Below the pieces are notes generated by a model, which searched no databases, had not been told where the DNA came from, and saw only the letters and a program-made list of their open reading frames with translations. DNA of 64,000 bases from an uncultured Porphyromonadaceae bacterium (GTDB lineage: Bacteria; Bacteroidota; Bacteroidia; Bacteroidales; Muribaculaceae). Of the stretch, positions 26,331 to 34,494 are shown piece after piece. The stretch's first letter is position 1. Each line of letters starts with the position of its first letter. Where the stretch lies: contig CAMWSS010000001.1 of assembly GCA_947177035.1 (NCBI GenBank), forward strand, positions 89,378 through 153,377, written 5' to 3'. The translations under genes were made by a program, and so were the position numbers.

Positions 26331-27572
26331 ATGGATGTTATGATCTGGCCACCGGAAAATCCGGTAAAAGCTGAAATAAATCTGCCGCCGAGCAAGAGCG
26401 AGAGCAACCGGCTGGTGATTATCCGGGCAATGACTCCGGAAGTGGATCCGCGCTCGGCCGGACTGAGCGACTGTGATGACACCCGGGCCATTCTGGAGGG
26501 CATTGCGGCCGCTGACGGCACAAGGGTCGACGTCGGGCCGGCCGGAACGGCCATGCGCTTTCTGACAGCGTATTATGCCGCCACTCCGGGCAAGCGCGTC
26601 ACCCTTGACGGCAATGAACGCATGCGCCAGCGGCCGATCGGGCCTCTGGTCGAGGCGTTGCGCCAGTGTGGCGCCTCGGTGGAGTATGCCGGCGCCGAGG
26701 GCTTTCCGCCGCTGCGCATCGAGGGCCGGCGGCTGACCGGCGGCGAGATCGAAATCGACGCTACAGTCAGCTCGCAGTTCATCTCAGCCCTGATGATGGT
26801 GGCTCCGGTGATGGAACGCGGAATCACGCTGACGCTGAAAGGCCGGGCGATATCGCGCCCGTATGTGGAGATGACGGCCGGGCTGATGCGCATGGCAGGC
26901 GCCGAGGTGGAGAGCGGAAGCGACTGCGTGAGGGTGGCGCCAGGCCGATACCGCCCGTTTGACTATGAGGCCGAAGGCGACTGGAGCGCGGCGTCATATT
27001 GGTTTGAGATAGCGGTGCTGTCGGCCGGAAGCATAACGCTGAAGCCGCTCTATGACAGGTCGCTGCAGGGCGACCGCAGGGTGGAGACCCTGATGAGGGC
27101 GACCGGACTGACCATGCGGCGCACTGACGAAGACTCGGTGATGCCGACTCCGACCATATATGCCGAGCCGCAGATCGTGGCCGATCTGAGCAACACGCCG
27201 GATCTGGCGCAGACCATGGCCGTGACCTGCTGTCTGGCGGGCATACGGTTTCTTTTCACCGGTCTGGAGTCACTGACCATAAAGGAGACTGACCGGCTGG
27301 CGGCTTTGCAGTCTGAGTTACACAAACTCGGCTATCAGGTAATGGTCCATAAGCCGGGAATGCTTGAGTGGCAGGGCATGGCGCGCGACACTGATGAGTG
27401 CCCCGCGCCGATCGAGACTTATGGCGACCACCGCATGGCAATGTCATTCGCCCCGGCGGCCATATTCCACCCCGGGTTGCGCATACGCGGCGCGGAGTGC
27501 GTGAGCAAGAGCTATCCGAGATTCTGGGCCGACATGGAGGCGGCCGGATTCACCATAAATTATATCGACTGA
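26331..27572 (+). CDS. aroA: 3-phosphoshikimate 1-carboxyvinyltransferase (EPSP synthase)
   Basis: Sixth step of the shikimate pathway: adds enolpyruvyl from PEP to shikimate-3-phosphate. 413 residues with NLPPSKSESNR near the N-terminus, GTAMRFLTAYYA (the NAGTAMRPL-type loop is shortened to AGTAMRFL), SSQFISALMM, and DLAQTMAVTCCLAG and KETDRLAALQSEL in the second half. An upstream GTG at 26325 is in frame but lies inside the -7 box, so ATG 26331 or 26340 is preferred. A small membrane protein follows after 3 bp. Confidence 0.93.
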   Translation: MDVMIWPPENPVKAEINLPPSKSESNRLVIIRAMTPEVDPRSAGLSDCDDTRAILEGIAAADGTRVDVGPAGTAMRFLTAYYAATPGKRVTLDGNERMRQRPIGPLVEALRQCGASVEYAGAEGFPPLRIEGRRLTGGEIEIDATVSSQFISALMMVAPVMERGITLTLKGRAISRPYVEMTAGLMRMAGAEVESGSDCVRVAPGRYRPFDYEAEGDWSAASYWFEIAVLSAGSITLKPLYDRSLQGDRRVETLMRATGLTMRRTDEDSVMPTPTIYAEPQIVADLSNTPDLAQTMAVTCCLAGIRFLFTGLESLTIKETDRLAALQSELHKLGYQVMVHKPGMLEWQGMARDTDECPAPIETYGDHRMAMSFAPAAIFHPGLRIRGAECVSKSYPRFWADMEAAGFTINYID

Positions 27573-27575
27573 ATC

Positions 27576-28007
27576 ATGATTACAGTATTCTGCATAATAC
27601 TCGGCGCCCTCGTTGCCGTAGGTTTCACTTTATGGCTGACCCACAAGCCTGTCCAGGAGCCGGAGCCGGAGGCGGCGCCACTTCCGGAAGAGGAGGTCAG
27701 ACAGGCGGAGGCCGATGAAACCGAAGAGGAGTGCTGCGGCCAGCATCAGATCTGCGAGCGCGAGTCGCTGCTGGCCGCGGTGAGTAAAAAAATCGAGTAC
27801 TTCGATGACGAAGAACTCGATAGATTTCAGGGAAAGAGACCCGAGGAATACACCGACGAGGAGGCCGACGAATTCCGCCAGGTGATGCTGAGCATGCGCG
27901 AGGACGAGGTGGCCGCCTGGGCACGCTCGCTGCAATTGCGCGGCCTGGAGTTGCCGGAGCCGGTGCGCGAGGAGCTGCTGCTCATCGTGTCGGAACTGCG
28001 CGGCTGA
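27576..28007 (+). CDS. Small membrane-anchored protein with CCGxHxxCE motif, unknown function
   Basis: 143 residues: one N-terminal membrane helix (about 3-22), an acidic/proline-rich linker, a short cysteine motif ECCGQHQICERES (about 50-62), and a charged helical C-domain containing IEYFDDEELDRFQGK. Similar proteins exist widely in Bacteroidales but I know no experimentally proven function. Follows aroA by 3 bp and is probably translated with it. The CC and C could bind metal or form disulphides; unproven. Confidence 0.75.
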   Translation: MITVFCIILGALVAVGFTLWLTHKPVQEPEPEAAPLPEEEVRQAEADETEEECCGQHQICERESLLAAVSKKIEYFDDEELDRFQGKRPEEYTDEEADEFRQVMLSMREDEVAAWARSLQLRGLELPEPVREELLLIVSELRG

Positions 28008-28016
28008 CCCGCCGGA

Positions 28017-29183
28017 TCACTCCGGGCGGCGTATGGTGATCGCAACGGCACCCTCCGGCACCGGTCCGTCGATGACGAGAAGCAGATAGCCTCCGCCGCC
28101 GGCACCCGTCAGTTTGTGGGCCAGCGACCGATGCTTCCACCGGTCTATGTGTTGTTCGATTCCGGGGGCCATCATGGCCGGAAACATTTCCAGCTGGGCG
28201 CGGAATGAGGCGGAAAAGGCTTCGGCAAATCCCTGGAGGTCACGCGCCAGAATGGCATCCCAGCAGCGGTCGGCGGCAGCGGTCAGCGAAGCCACCTTTT
28301 CTGGCGTGATGTCGGCGCCCTCGACCACTGAGCAGCCTTCGGGGCGCGGAAAGGTCTCGACCAGACACAGATGGCTTTCAAGCCACCGCAGAGTCGGCTC
28401 GTCGATGCAGCGTTCGATGCGGTCGGGCCAGAAGCGGCCGTTGTAGTAATGGCGCGACAAGCCGCTCACGCACAGACCGATGGCATCCTGGGCACCGCTC
28501 ACGTGGTCTTCACCGTGTTCAGGGCCGTTTTCAAAACAGAACAGAAGCCTGGCCAGCATCTCTTCGTTATAGTTCGGAAGTTCGTATGGCCAGATTTTGC
28601 GAGCGGAGTTGCGGGTCGACGTTGCCATGCCGCCACGCTCCATGAATTCACATGTCGGCTCGATGGAGGCGGTGATGGCCCAGCCGGCACCATAGCGGCT
28701 CACATAGGGCTGATCGATCCACGTGCCGGCAATGTCTATCCGGTAAGGCAGCCTGCTTCTGACCCCCGACCGCAATGCCGTGGTGGATCGGGCCGTGAGT
28801 CCTGCTTCGGGCTGGCGGGTGAGTTCCACATAGCGTATGCCCCGTTCGGCACAGAAGCGGCGTTTGGCTTCGGAGCCGCCGTCGGAGTTGACCACGAATA
28901 CGTCAGGTTTCACGCGGTCTACCGTCTCGACAAAGTCGAGCATTCCCGATCCGGTGTTTATAAAGGCGTCTGTCACATAGCGTATGGCCTTGACCATGTA
29001 GAGCCGCTCGGTTTCTGAGTAGACAGTCTGCCGGTGTTTCAGCTCCTGAACAGTGGCGTCGGAACCGATGCCCACATATAGGTCGCCATATGCCGACGCT
29101 TCTTTGAAAAAGGCGACGTGGCCGCTATGCAGCATATCATAGCAGCCTGAAACAAAGACTTTTTTGCGCTGAGATCCGCTCAT
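28017..29183 (-). CDS. Fusion: cytidylyltransferase-like domain + GHMP-kinase-like domain
   Basis: 388 residues. The N-domain (about 8-135) is a TagD/GCT-type nucleotidyltransferase with the HSGH signature at 19-22 (GCYDMLHSGHVAFF) but with NSDGGSEAK where the second motif is normally found. The C-domain (about 145-388) resembles GHMP sugar kinases of the HddA/Fkp kind: motif 1 LPYRIDIAGTWIDQPY (145-160), QDAIGL (232-237) and motif 3 KLTGAGGGGYLLLV (357-370). The Gly/Ser-rich ATP loop (GLGSS) expected between motif 1 and QDAIG is not visible. By analogy to Fkp or HldE it would phosphorylate a sugar and join it to a nucleotide. It overlaps the mutarotase gene by 4 bp, which suggests a deoxysugar salvage pathway. 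Substrate unknown. Confidence 0.75.
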   Translation of the reverse strand: MSGSQRKKVFVSGCYDMLHSGHVAFFKEASAYGDLYVGIGSDATVQELKHRQTVYSETERLYMVKAIRYVTDAFINTGSGMLDFVETVDRVKPDVFVVNSDGGSEAKRRFCAERGIRYVELTRQPEAGLTARSTTALRSGVRSRLPYRIDIAGTWIDQPYVSRYGAGWAITASIEPTCEFMERGGMATSTRNSARKIWPYELPNYNEEMLARLLFCFENGPEHGEDHVSGAQDAIGLCVSGLSRHYYNGRFWPDRIERCIDEPTLRWLESHLCLVETFPRPEGCSVVEGADITPEKVASLTAAADRCWDAILARDLQGFAEAFSASFRAQLEMFPAMMAPGIEQHIDRWKHRSLAHKLTGAGGGGYLLLVIDGPVPEGAVAITIRRPE

Positions 29184-29509
29184 AGCGAAAAGATGCGGGT
29201 CATTTCACGCCACTTTCCCGCCGAGGTGGAGCCTGGCTCACACTGCTGGAACTGTCCGACAAATTCTTCCCATTCGGCCTGACGCGGCAGGGTGGCCAGA
29301 CGCGCCATGGCTGCGTCGCGGTCCACTCCGTCGGGGAGTTCGAGGATCATCACCATGCGGGTGCCGAGTCGATATATGTCCATTGCGGCGATGCCGACCG
29401 AGCGGATTCCCTCGAGTATCTCGGGCCAGACAGCGCGGTGGGCCTCTTCATAGCGCGCGATGGCGTCGGGAGAGTCCTTGAGGTCGAGTGTCAATACGAA
29501 TCTTTGCAT
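29180..29509 (-). CDS. L-rhamnose mutarotase family protein
   Basis: 109 residues of the RhaM (DUF718) family: VLTLDLKDSPDAIARYEEAH, then AVWPEILEGIRSVGI, and the C-terminal EEFVGQFQQCEPGSTSAGKW. Members interconvert alpha and beta anomers of L-rhamnose or related 6-deoxysugars; the His of the EEAH segment is typical of the active site. Overlaps the nucleotidyltransferase/kinase-like gene by 4 bp (ATGA), so it probably prepares the anomer used by that fusion protein. Isomerase or aldolase genes for rhamnose breakdown are absent nearby. Confidence 0.88.
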   Translation of the reverse strand: MQRFVLTLDLKDSPDAIARYEEAHRAVWPEILEGIRSVGIAAMDIYRLGTRMVMILELPDGVDRDAAMARLATLPRQAEWEEFVGQFQQCEPGSTSAGKWREMTRIFSL

Positions 29510-29540
29510 AATTTTCGATATGAGTTTTCTATATATAACG

Positions 29541-29572
29541 CGAAATTACGCTTTTTTGCCGTATATTTCAAA
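29541..29572 (-). promoter_or_regulatory. Promoter for the mutarotase/fusion operon
   Basis: On the minus strand TTTG (29572-29569), 20 bp, then TAATTTCG (29548-29541), one base off the -7 consensus. Leader of about 25-30 nt. Confidence 0.6.
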
Positions 29573-29593
29573 TTTTGAACGATTACGGGGCAC

Positions 29594-29634
29594 AAAAAAC
29601 TCCGCCGCGGAGCTGTTGCGGCGCTCCACGGCGG
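29594..29634 (-). terminator. Rho-independent terminator of the capsule operon
   Basis: On the minus strand CCGCCGTGGAGC and GCTCCGCGGCGG (29634-29602) form a 12-bp stem (one T-G pair) with a 9-nt loop, followed by AG and six T residues (29599-29594), 25 bp after the DegT gene. Confidence 0.92.
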
Positions 29635-29658
29635 GTGTATGGTGTCTTTGGAAGTGGA

Positions 29659-30903
29659 TCAGAGCAGGTTTTCGCGGATCTTTTCGACGATGTAGCGCAC
29701 ATGGTCGTCGGTGACCCAGGGGCCGGCGGGCAGGCAGATGCCCACTTTGAAGAGGCTCTCGCTGACGCCGTTGACATAGGCGGGGCAGTCTTTGTAGACC
29801 GGCTGCTTGTGCATCGGCTTCCAGAGCGGACGGGATTCGATGCCGGCCTCGTCAAGAGCCATGCGCATGGCCTCGACGTTGGCGTTGGGCTCGCAGTCGG
29901 TGTGGGCGCTCGAGGCGGCGTGGGTCACACCGGCGGCGCCGCCGACTGCTCCGGTGATCACCTGGGCATAGGCGCGTTCCTGTCCGCGCACCTTCAGGTC
30001 GGGGTCGATGGTGGCGGTGCAGAGCCAGAAGTTCGAGTCATAGCGCGGCGACGGGTTGCCGTGGAGGGTTATGCCTTTGACGTCGGCAAGCAGTTCGGCA
30101 TAGAGCGCCTGCACGTGGCGGTGGTGGGCGATGTGTTCGTCGAGGATGGTCATCTGTCCGCGGCCGATTCCGGCGCAGATGTTGCTCATGCGATAGTTGT
30201 AGCCGATCTCTTCATGCTGATAGTACGGATATGACTCGCGGGCCTGAGTGGCATAGAACATGATTTTGCGTTTCCATTCATCGTCGGGCACGATCAGTGC
30301 GCCGCCACCGGAGGTGGTGATCATTTTGTTGCCGTTGAAACTCAGGACGCCGAAGCGGCCGAAGGTGCCGCAGACCTGACCGTCATAGAGCGAGCCGAAA
30401 CCTTCGGCTGCGTCTTCGACCACGGGGATGTCGTATTTCCCGGCCACTTCCATTATGCGCTCAATGTTGGCCGGCATTCCGTAAAGATAGACGGGGACGA
30501 TGGCTTTGGGCTTGCGTCCGGTTTTTTCAATGCGGTCGGCGATGGCCTGGTCGAGCAGGTCGGGGTCCATGTTCCAGGTGTCGGGTTCGGAGTCGACAAA
30601 CACCGGGGTCGCGCCCAGATAGGTGATGGGGTGTGATGAAGCGCAGAAAGTGAAGGTCTGCACCATCACTTCGTCGCCGGGTCCCACTCCGCAGGCAAGC
30701 AGGGCAAGGTGTACGGCCGCGGTTCCGGAACTGAGGGCCACAACTTTCTTGTCTTGTCCGACAAAGGCTTCGAGGTCGGATTCAAATCCGTTGACGTTGG
30801 GGCCGAGAGGCACCACCCAGTTGGTGGCAAATGCCTCGTTGACAAAATCCTGTTCGCGTCCGCTCATGTGGGCCAGACAGAGTAAAATCCGTTCTTGTTT
30901 CAT
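29659..30903 (-). CDS. DegT/DnrJ/EryC1/StrS sugar aminotransferase
   Basis: 414 residues, PLP-dependent fold type I. Visible: SSGTAAVHLALLACGVGPGD (cofactor phosphate site), VEDAAEGFGS (Asp that contacts the PLP ring nitrogen) and LSFNGNKMITTSGGG with the Schiff-base lysine. Converts a UDP-4-keto (or 3-keto) sugar to an amino sugar for polysaccharide. It is the last gene of the capsule operon, 12 bp after the wbuB-like gene. In comparable clusters a sugar-phosphate transferase and an acetyltransferase accompany this gene; neither is here, and no separate partner dehydratase other than FnlA is evident. Confidence 0.9.
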   Translation of the reverse strand: MKQERILLCLAHMSGREQDFVNEAFATNWVVPLGPNVNGFESDLEAFVGQDKKVVALSSGTAAVHLALLACGVGPGDEVMVQTFTFCASSHPITYLGATPVFVDSEPDTWNMDPDLLDQAIADRIEKTGRKPKAIVPVYLYGMPANIERIMEVAGKYDIPVVEDAAEGFGSLYDGQVCGTFGRFGVLSFNGNKMITTSGGGALIVPDDEWKRKIMFYATQARESYPYYQHEEIGYNYRMSNICAGIGRGQMTILDEHIAHHRHVQALYAELLADVKGITLHGNPSPRYDSNFWLCTATIDPDLKVRGQERAYAQVITGAVGGAAGVTHAASSAHTDCEPNANVEAMRMALDEAGIESRPLWKPMHKQPVYKDCPAYVNGVSESLFKVGICLPAGPWVTDDHVRYIVEKIRENLL

Positions 30904-30915
30904 AGCTGTAGGGAT

Positions 30916-32145
30916 TTATAACGTTATATTTGTGTTGTTTTTAGTTTCAAGTATGATGTCGGCCACACGGTCGACCGTGTAGTTCTGTTCAAGGAAGCGG
31001 CGTCCGTTGTCGCCCATGGAGCGGCGCAGTTCGGGCGATGCGATGAGTTGTCCGATCTTGCGGTCGAATTCTTCGATGTCTCCGCTGAGGCATTTCATTC
31101 CGAATCCGTTGGCTTCGGCAATGTCGCCCATGTCGCAGACCGGGTCGGTGGCGGCGATGACCGGCAGCGCACACTCAAGGCATCCGAGCAGCCGCGACGG
31201 GTAGTTGGGAATGGTGAATCGCGGATCGAGGAATATCAGGCCGATGTCGGCGCATGCCAGCAGGCGGTCAAAGTCGGCCTTGGGCAGTGATTGCAGGAGC
31301 GCCGCATTCTTCGGCCGCCGGGTCTGAAACCATCGGTTCAGGCGCGGATATTCGGTGCCGCTGCCGACGATCAGGAAGAATGAGTCGGCGCGGCGTTCGT
31401 TGGATTCGATGGTCTGGAGGAGGAAGTCGACGCCTTGCGGCCGGCCGAGGTTTCCGCCATAGATGGAGAGGACTTTGTCGGCGGGAACTCCGATGGAGGC
31501 GAGCAGGGAGGCTCGCTCAGCGGCGGTGATTTCACGGCGTGGAGTCAGTTCGACGGCGTTGGGACAGAGTTCGACTTTGGCCGGGGAAAGGTCGGGATTG
31601 TGGGCCAGGAGGTAGGAGACGTTGGCGGGCGACATGCACCCGATGCGGTCAGATATGCGATAGAGGCGCTTTTCTTTCCGTCGGAACATGCGGTAGAAGA
31701 CGGAGCTGGCAGAAAAGTAGCCCAGGTCGACGGCGTTTTGAGGGAATATATCCTTCAGCATCAGGTATGTGCGCGCGCCGGTGCGTTTCTTCTCACTGAC
31801 AATCACGTCATTAAGCGTGATGGGGGGGGTGGCGTAGAGAATGAGGTCGAACTTGACGTCAGGCCATGCATGGCTGATTGCCGCGGAGTACTTCCGGGCC
31901 AGAGTGAGCATGGCGACACCTTTTTCAAAGATGTTGCATTTGGTGACGTTGAGGATCCGCACTTTCAGGATGCTGCAGTTTGGTCCGCCGTCGATGAGGC
32001 GCGTGCGTTCTCCGGTGCGCCTTTGTGCCGCAGTGGCTATGTAGAGATTGTGGCCGCGCCGCGCCAGTTCACGCAGCAGGTCGTTGTATATGCCGCGGCT
32101 GTCAGTGTCGTTGATCTCACTGATCGTGAGGTAGAGGATGTTCAT
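30916..32145 (-). CDS. GT4-family glycosyltransferase, WbuB-like (putative L-fucosamine transferase)
   Basis: 409 residues. N-terminal GT-B domain with LARRGHNLYIATA and KDIFPQNAVDLG (also seen in WbuB/WcaI-type enzymes), and a C-terminal nucleotide-sugar domain with LSIYGGNLGRPQGVDFLL and PSRLLGCLECALPVIAA. Follows fnlA-fnlB-fnlC directly (4-bp overlap with fnlC), the same order as fnlABC-wbuB in known O-antigen clusters, which suggests transfer of L-FucNAc. Cytoplasmic face of the inner membrane. Confidence 0.8.
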   Translation of the reverse strand: MNILYLTISEINDTDSRGIYNDLLRELARRGHNLYIATAAQRRTGERTRLIDGGPNCSILKVRILNVTKCNIFEKGVAMLTLARKYSAAISHAWPDVKFDLILYATPPITLNDVIVSEKKRTGARTYLMLKDIFPQNAVDLGYFSASSVFYRMFRRKEKRLYRISDRIGCMSPANVSYLLAHNPDLSPAKVELCPNAVELTPRREITAAERASLLASIGVPADKVLSIYGGNLGRPQGVDFLLQTIESNERRADSFFLIVGSGTEYPRLNRWFQTRRPKNAALLQSLPKADFDRLLACADIGLIFLDPRFTIPNYPSRLLGCLECALPVIAATDPVCDMGDIAEANGFGMKCLSGDIEEFDRKIGQLIASPELRRSMGDNGRRFLEQNYTVDRVADIILETKNNTNITL

Positions 32146-33317
32146 TTATGCGATGGCGCGCTTTTCCGCCACACCATGCGGTTGACCACAGAGGTATAGC
32201 TCTGTATCAGTTTGACGATTTTGGTGGATACGTTAAGATCTGTGTAGTCGGGCACCGGCAGACCGTGGTTGCCGTCGGCAGTGAGGGCCACGGCCATGTC
32301 GACGGCCTGGAGCAGCGACGCCGAGTCGATGCCGGCCAGGATGAAGTCGCCTTTGTCGAGCGCTTCGGGGCGTTCGGTGGAGGTGCGGATGCAGACGGCG
32401 GGAAACGGGGCGCCGATGGAGGTGTAGAAGCTCGATTCCTCGGGCAGCGTGCCAGAGTCACTGACCACGGCAAATGCGTTCATTTGCAGATGGTTGAAGT
32501 CGTGGAAGCCGAGCGGCTCATGCTGAATCACGCGCGGATCGAGCCGGAATCCGGTGGCCTCGAGACGCTTGCGCGAGCGGGGGTGGCAGCTGTAGAGCAC
32601 CGGCATGTCGTATTTCTCGGCCATGGCGTTGATGGCTGTGAAGAGGCTGATGAAGTTAGCTTCGGAGTCGATGTTTTCTTCGCGATGGGCCGAGAGGAGT
32701 ATGTATTTTCCGGGCGTGAGTCCGAGGCGCGTGAGCACGTCGCTGGCGCGGATCTGGTCGAGATTGGCGTCGAGGACTTCGGCCATCGGCGAGCCGCAGA
32801 CGTAGGTGCGCTGCGGGGCGCAGCCGGTGGCGGCGAGATAGCGGCGCGCATGTTCGCTGTAGCAGATGTTGACGTCGGAGATGATGTCGACGATACGTCG
32901 GTTGGTCTCTTCGGGCAGACATTCGTCAAAGCAGCGGTTGCCGGCTTCCATGTGGAAGATCGGGATGTGGAGGCGCTTGGCTCCGATGACTGACAGGCAT
33001 GAGTTTGTATCGCCCAGCACCAGCACAGCGTCGGGGCACGACTCCACCATCAGTTCATAGGTCGAGGCGATGATGTTGCCCATTGTCCGGCCGAGATTGT
33101 CGCCGGGGGTGTCGAGATATATGTCAGGGTCGTCCAGGCCGAGATCGCGGAAGAAGATTCCGTTGAGGTTATAGTCATAATTCTGGCCTGTGTGGGCCAG
33201 CAGGCAGTCGAAGTAACGGCGACATTTTTTAATGACGGCGGCCAGGCGGATAATCTCGGGGCGGGTTCCGACGATGATCAGCAGTTTCAGGCGTCCGTCG
33301 TTTGCAAAGTGAGTCAT
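32142..33317 (-). CDS. fnlC: UDP-N-acetyl-L-fucosamine synthase (UDP-sugar C2-epimerase)
   Basis: 391 residues, related to WecB: VGTRPEIIRLAAVIKK, LGDTNSCLSVIGAK, FHMEAGNRCFD, EETNRRIVD and SDSGTLPEESSF. The sequence and its place after FnlB/CapF indicate the CapG/FnlC/WbjD subfamily, which epimerises C2 of UDP-N-acetyl-L-pneumosamine to UDP-L-FucNAc. It is clearly different from the second epimerase in this operon (37857-39035), which looks like an ordinary WecB. Overlaps the wbuB-like gene by 4 bp. Confidence 0.88.
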   Translation of the reverse strand: MTHFANDGRLKLLIIVGTRPEIIRLAAVIKKCRRYFDCLLAHTGQNYDYNLNGIFFRDLGLDDPDIYLDTPGDNLGRTMGNIIASTYELMVESCPDAVLVLGDTNSCLSVIGAKRLHIPIFHMEAGNRCFDECLPEETNRRIVDIISDVNICYSEHARRYLAATGCAPQRTYVCGSPMAEVLDANLDQIRASDVLTRLGLTPGKYILLSAHREENIDSEANFISLFTAINAMAEKYDMPVLYSCHPRSRKRLEATGFRLDPRVIQHEPLGFHDFNHLQMNAFAVVSDSGTLPEESSFYTSIGAPFPAVCIRTSTERPEALDKGDFILAGIDSASLLQAVDMAVALTADGNHGLPVPDYTDLNVSTKIVKLIQSYTSVVNRMVWRKSAPSHK

Positions 33318-33327
33318 GGTGCAGATT

Positions 33328-34479
33328 TTAGACTGGGTCGAAGAAAGTGTCGGGGTGTTCGGGGTCGAACGGTTCGTTGGCCCACATGACGGTGACGAGG
33401 TCTTCCGTGTCGGAGAGGTTTATAATGTTGTGGGTGTAGCCGGGGATCATCTCCACGACCTGGAGCCTGTCTCCGCTCACTTCAAATGTGAGGACTTCGT
33501 CGGATCCGATTTTGCGGAGATTTATCTGGCCGTGGCCCTTGACGACGACGAATTTTTCATTTTTGGTGTGGTGCCAGTGCTGCCCTTTGGTGATTCCGGG
33601 GCGGGAAACGTTGACGGATATCTGTCCTGATGATGCCGTGCGCAGGATTTCGGTGAAAGAGCCGCGGTCGTCGCAGTTCATTTTCAGATCATATATCATC
33701 CGCGATTCGGGCAGATAGCTGAGATATGTGGAGTAGAGTTTCTTTTCAAATCCACCGGGCGTGAGGTCGGGCACACCCAGATTGCGGTGCATGCTGTGGA
33801 AGCCCTCAAGCAGTCCGACGATCTGTCCGAGAGTGGCCCGGTGTGTCACCGGCACTTCGCAGAAAAGTCCGTCGGCCGAGTGATGTTCGCCGCCGGTCAG
33901 CGCCGCGATCATTTCGTCGACAAGATCGTCGATGTAGAGCAGCGTGAGTTCGGTGGCAGGATTGTTGACGGTGACGGGCAGATCGGCGGCGATGTTGTTG
34001 CAGAAGGTGGCCACCGCCGAATTGTAGTTCGGGCGACACCATTTGCCGAAGAGATTGGGAAAGCGGTAGATTAGCACGCGCGCGCCGGTCTCGGCGGCAT
34101 AGTCGCGCATCAGTTGCTCGCCGGCGAGTTTGCTCTGTCCGTAAGGATTGTCGAGCGCGGCCTGGGTGGACGATGATATCATGACCGGGCATCGGTTGCC
34201 GTGGCGCCTGAGCGAGTCAAGCAGCGCGGAGGCGAAACCGAAATTGCCTTCCATGAATTCCTTCGGGTCCTGCGGGCGGTTGACTCCGGCAAGGTTGAAC
34301 ACGAAATCAGCCTCGCCACAGTAGCGGTCGAGTTCTTCGGGGGTGGAGTCGATGTCGAATTCCATGACCCGGCTGACCGAAACGGGATAATTGCGGGCTT
34401 TGCCGGATTTTATGTTGTTGAGTTGCGCGCAGAGGTTGCGTCCGACGAATCCCTTTGCGCCTGTCACCAGAATTTTCAT
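33328..34479 (-). CDS. fnlB: CapF-like reductase/epimerase with C-terminal cupin
   Basis: 383 residues: an extended short-chain dehydrogenase domain (about 1-255; VTGAKGFVGRNLC at the N-terminus, PYGQSKLAGEQLM with the catalytic Tyr/Lys) and a cupin domain (about 265-383; GQHWHHTKNEKFVVVKGHG, metal-binding His/Glu). This fusion is diagnostic for CapF/FnlB/WbjC, the bifunctional second enzyme of UDP-L-FucNAc synthesis (C3 epimerase plus C4 reductase). Flanked by fnlA and fnlC, 10 and 15 bp away. Confidence 0.92.
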   Translation of the reverse strand: MKILVTGAKGFVGRNLCAQLNNIKSGKARNYPVSVSRVMEFDIDSTPEELDRYCGEADFVFNLAGVNRPQDPKEFMEGNFGFASALLDSLRRHGNRCPVMISSSTQAALDNPYGQSKLAGEQLMRDYAAETGARVLIYRFPNLFGKWCRPNYNSAVATFCNNIAADLPVTVNNPATELTLLYIDDLVDEMIAALTGGEHHSADGLFCEVPVTHRATLGQIVGLLEGFHSMHRNLGVPDLTPGGFEKKLYSTYLSYLPESRMIYDLKMNCDDRGSFTEILRTASSGQISVNVSRPGITKGQHWHHTKNEKFVVVKGHGQINLRKIGSDEVLTFEVSGDRLQVVEMIPGYTHNIINLSDTEDLVTVMWANEPFDPEHPDTFFDPV

Positions 34480-34494
34480 TTTTGCGTCTATGTG

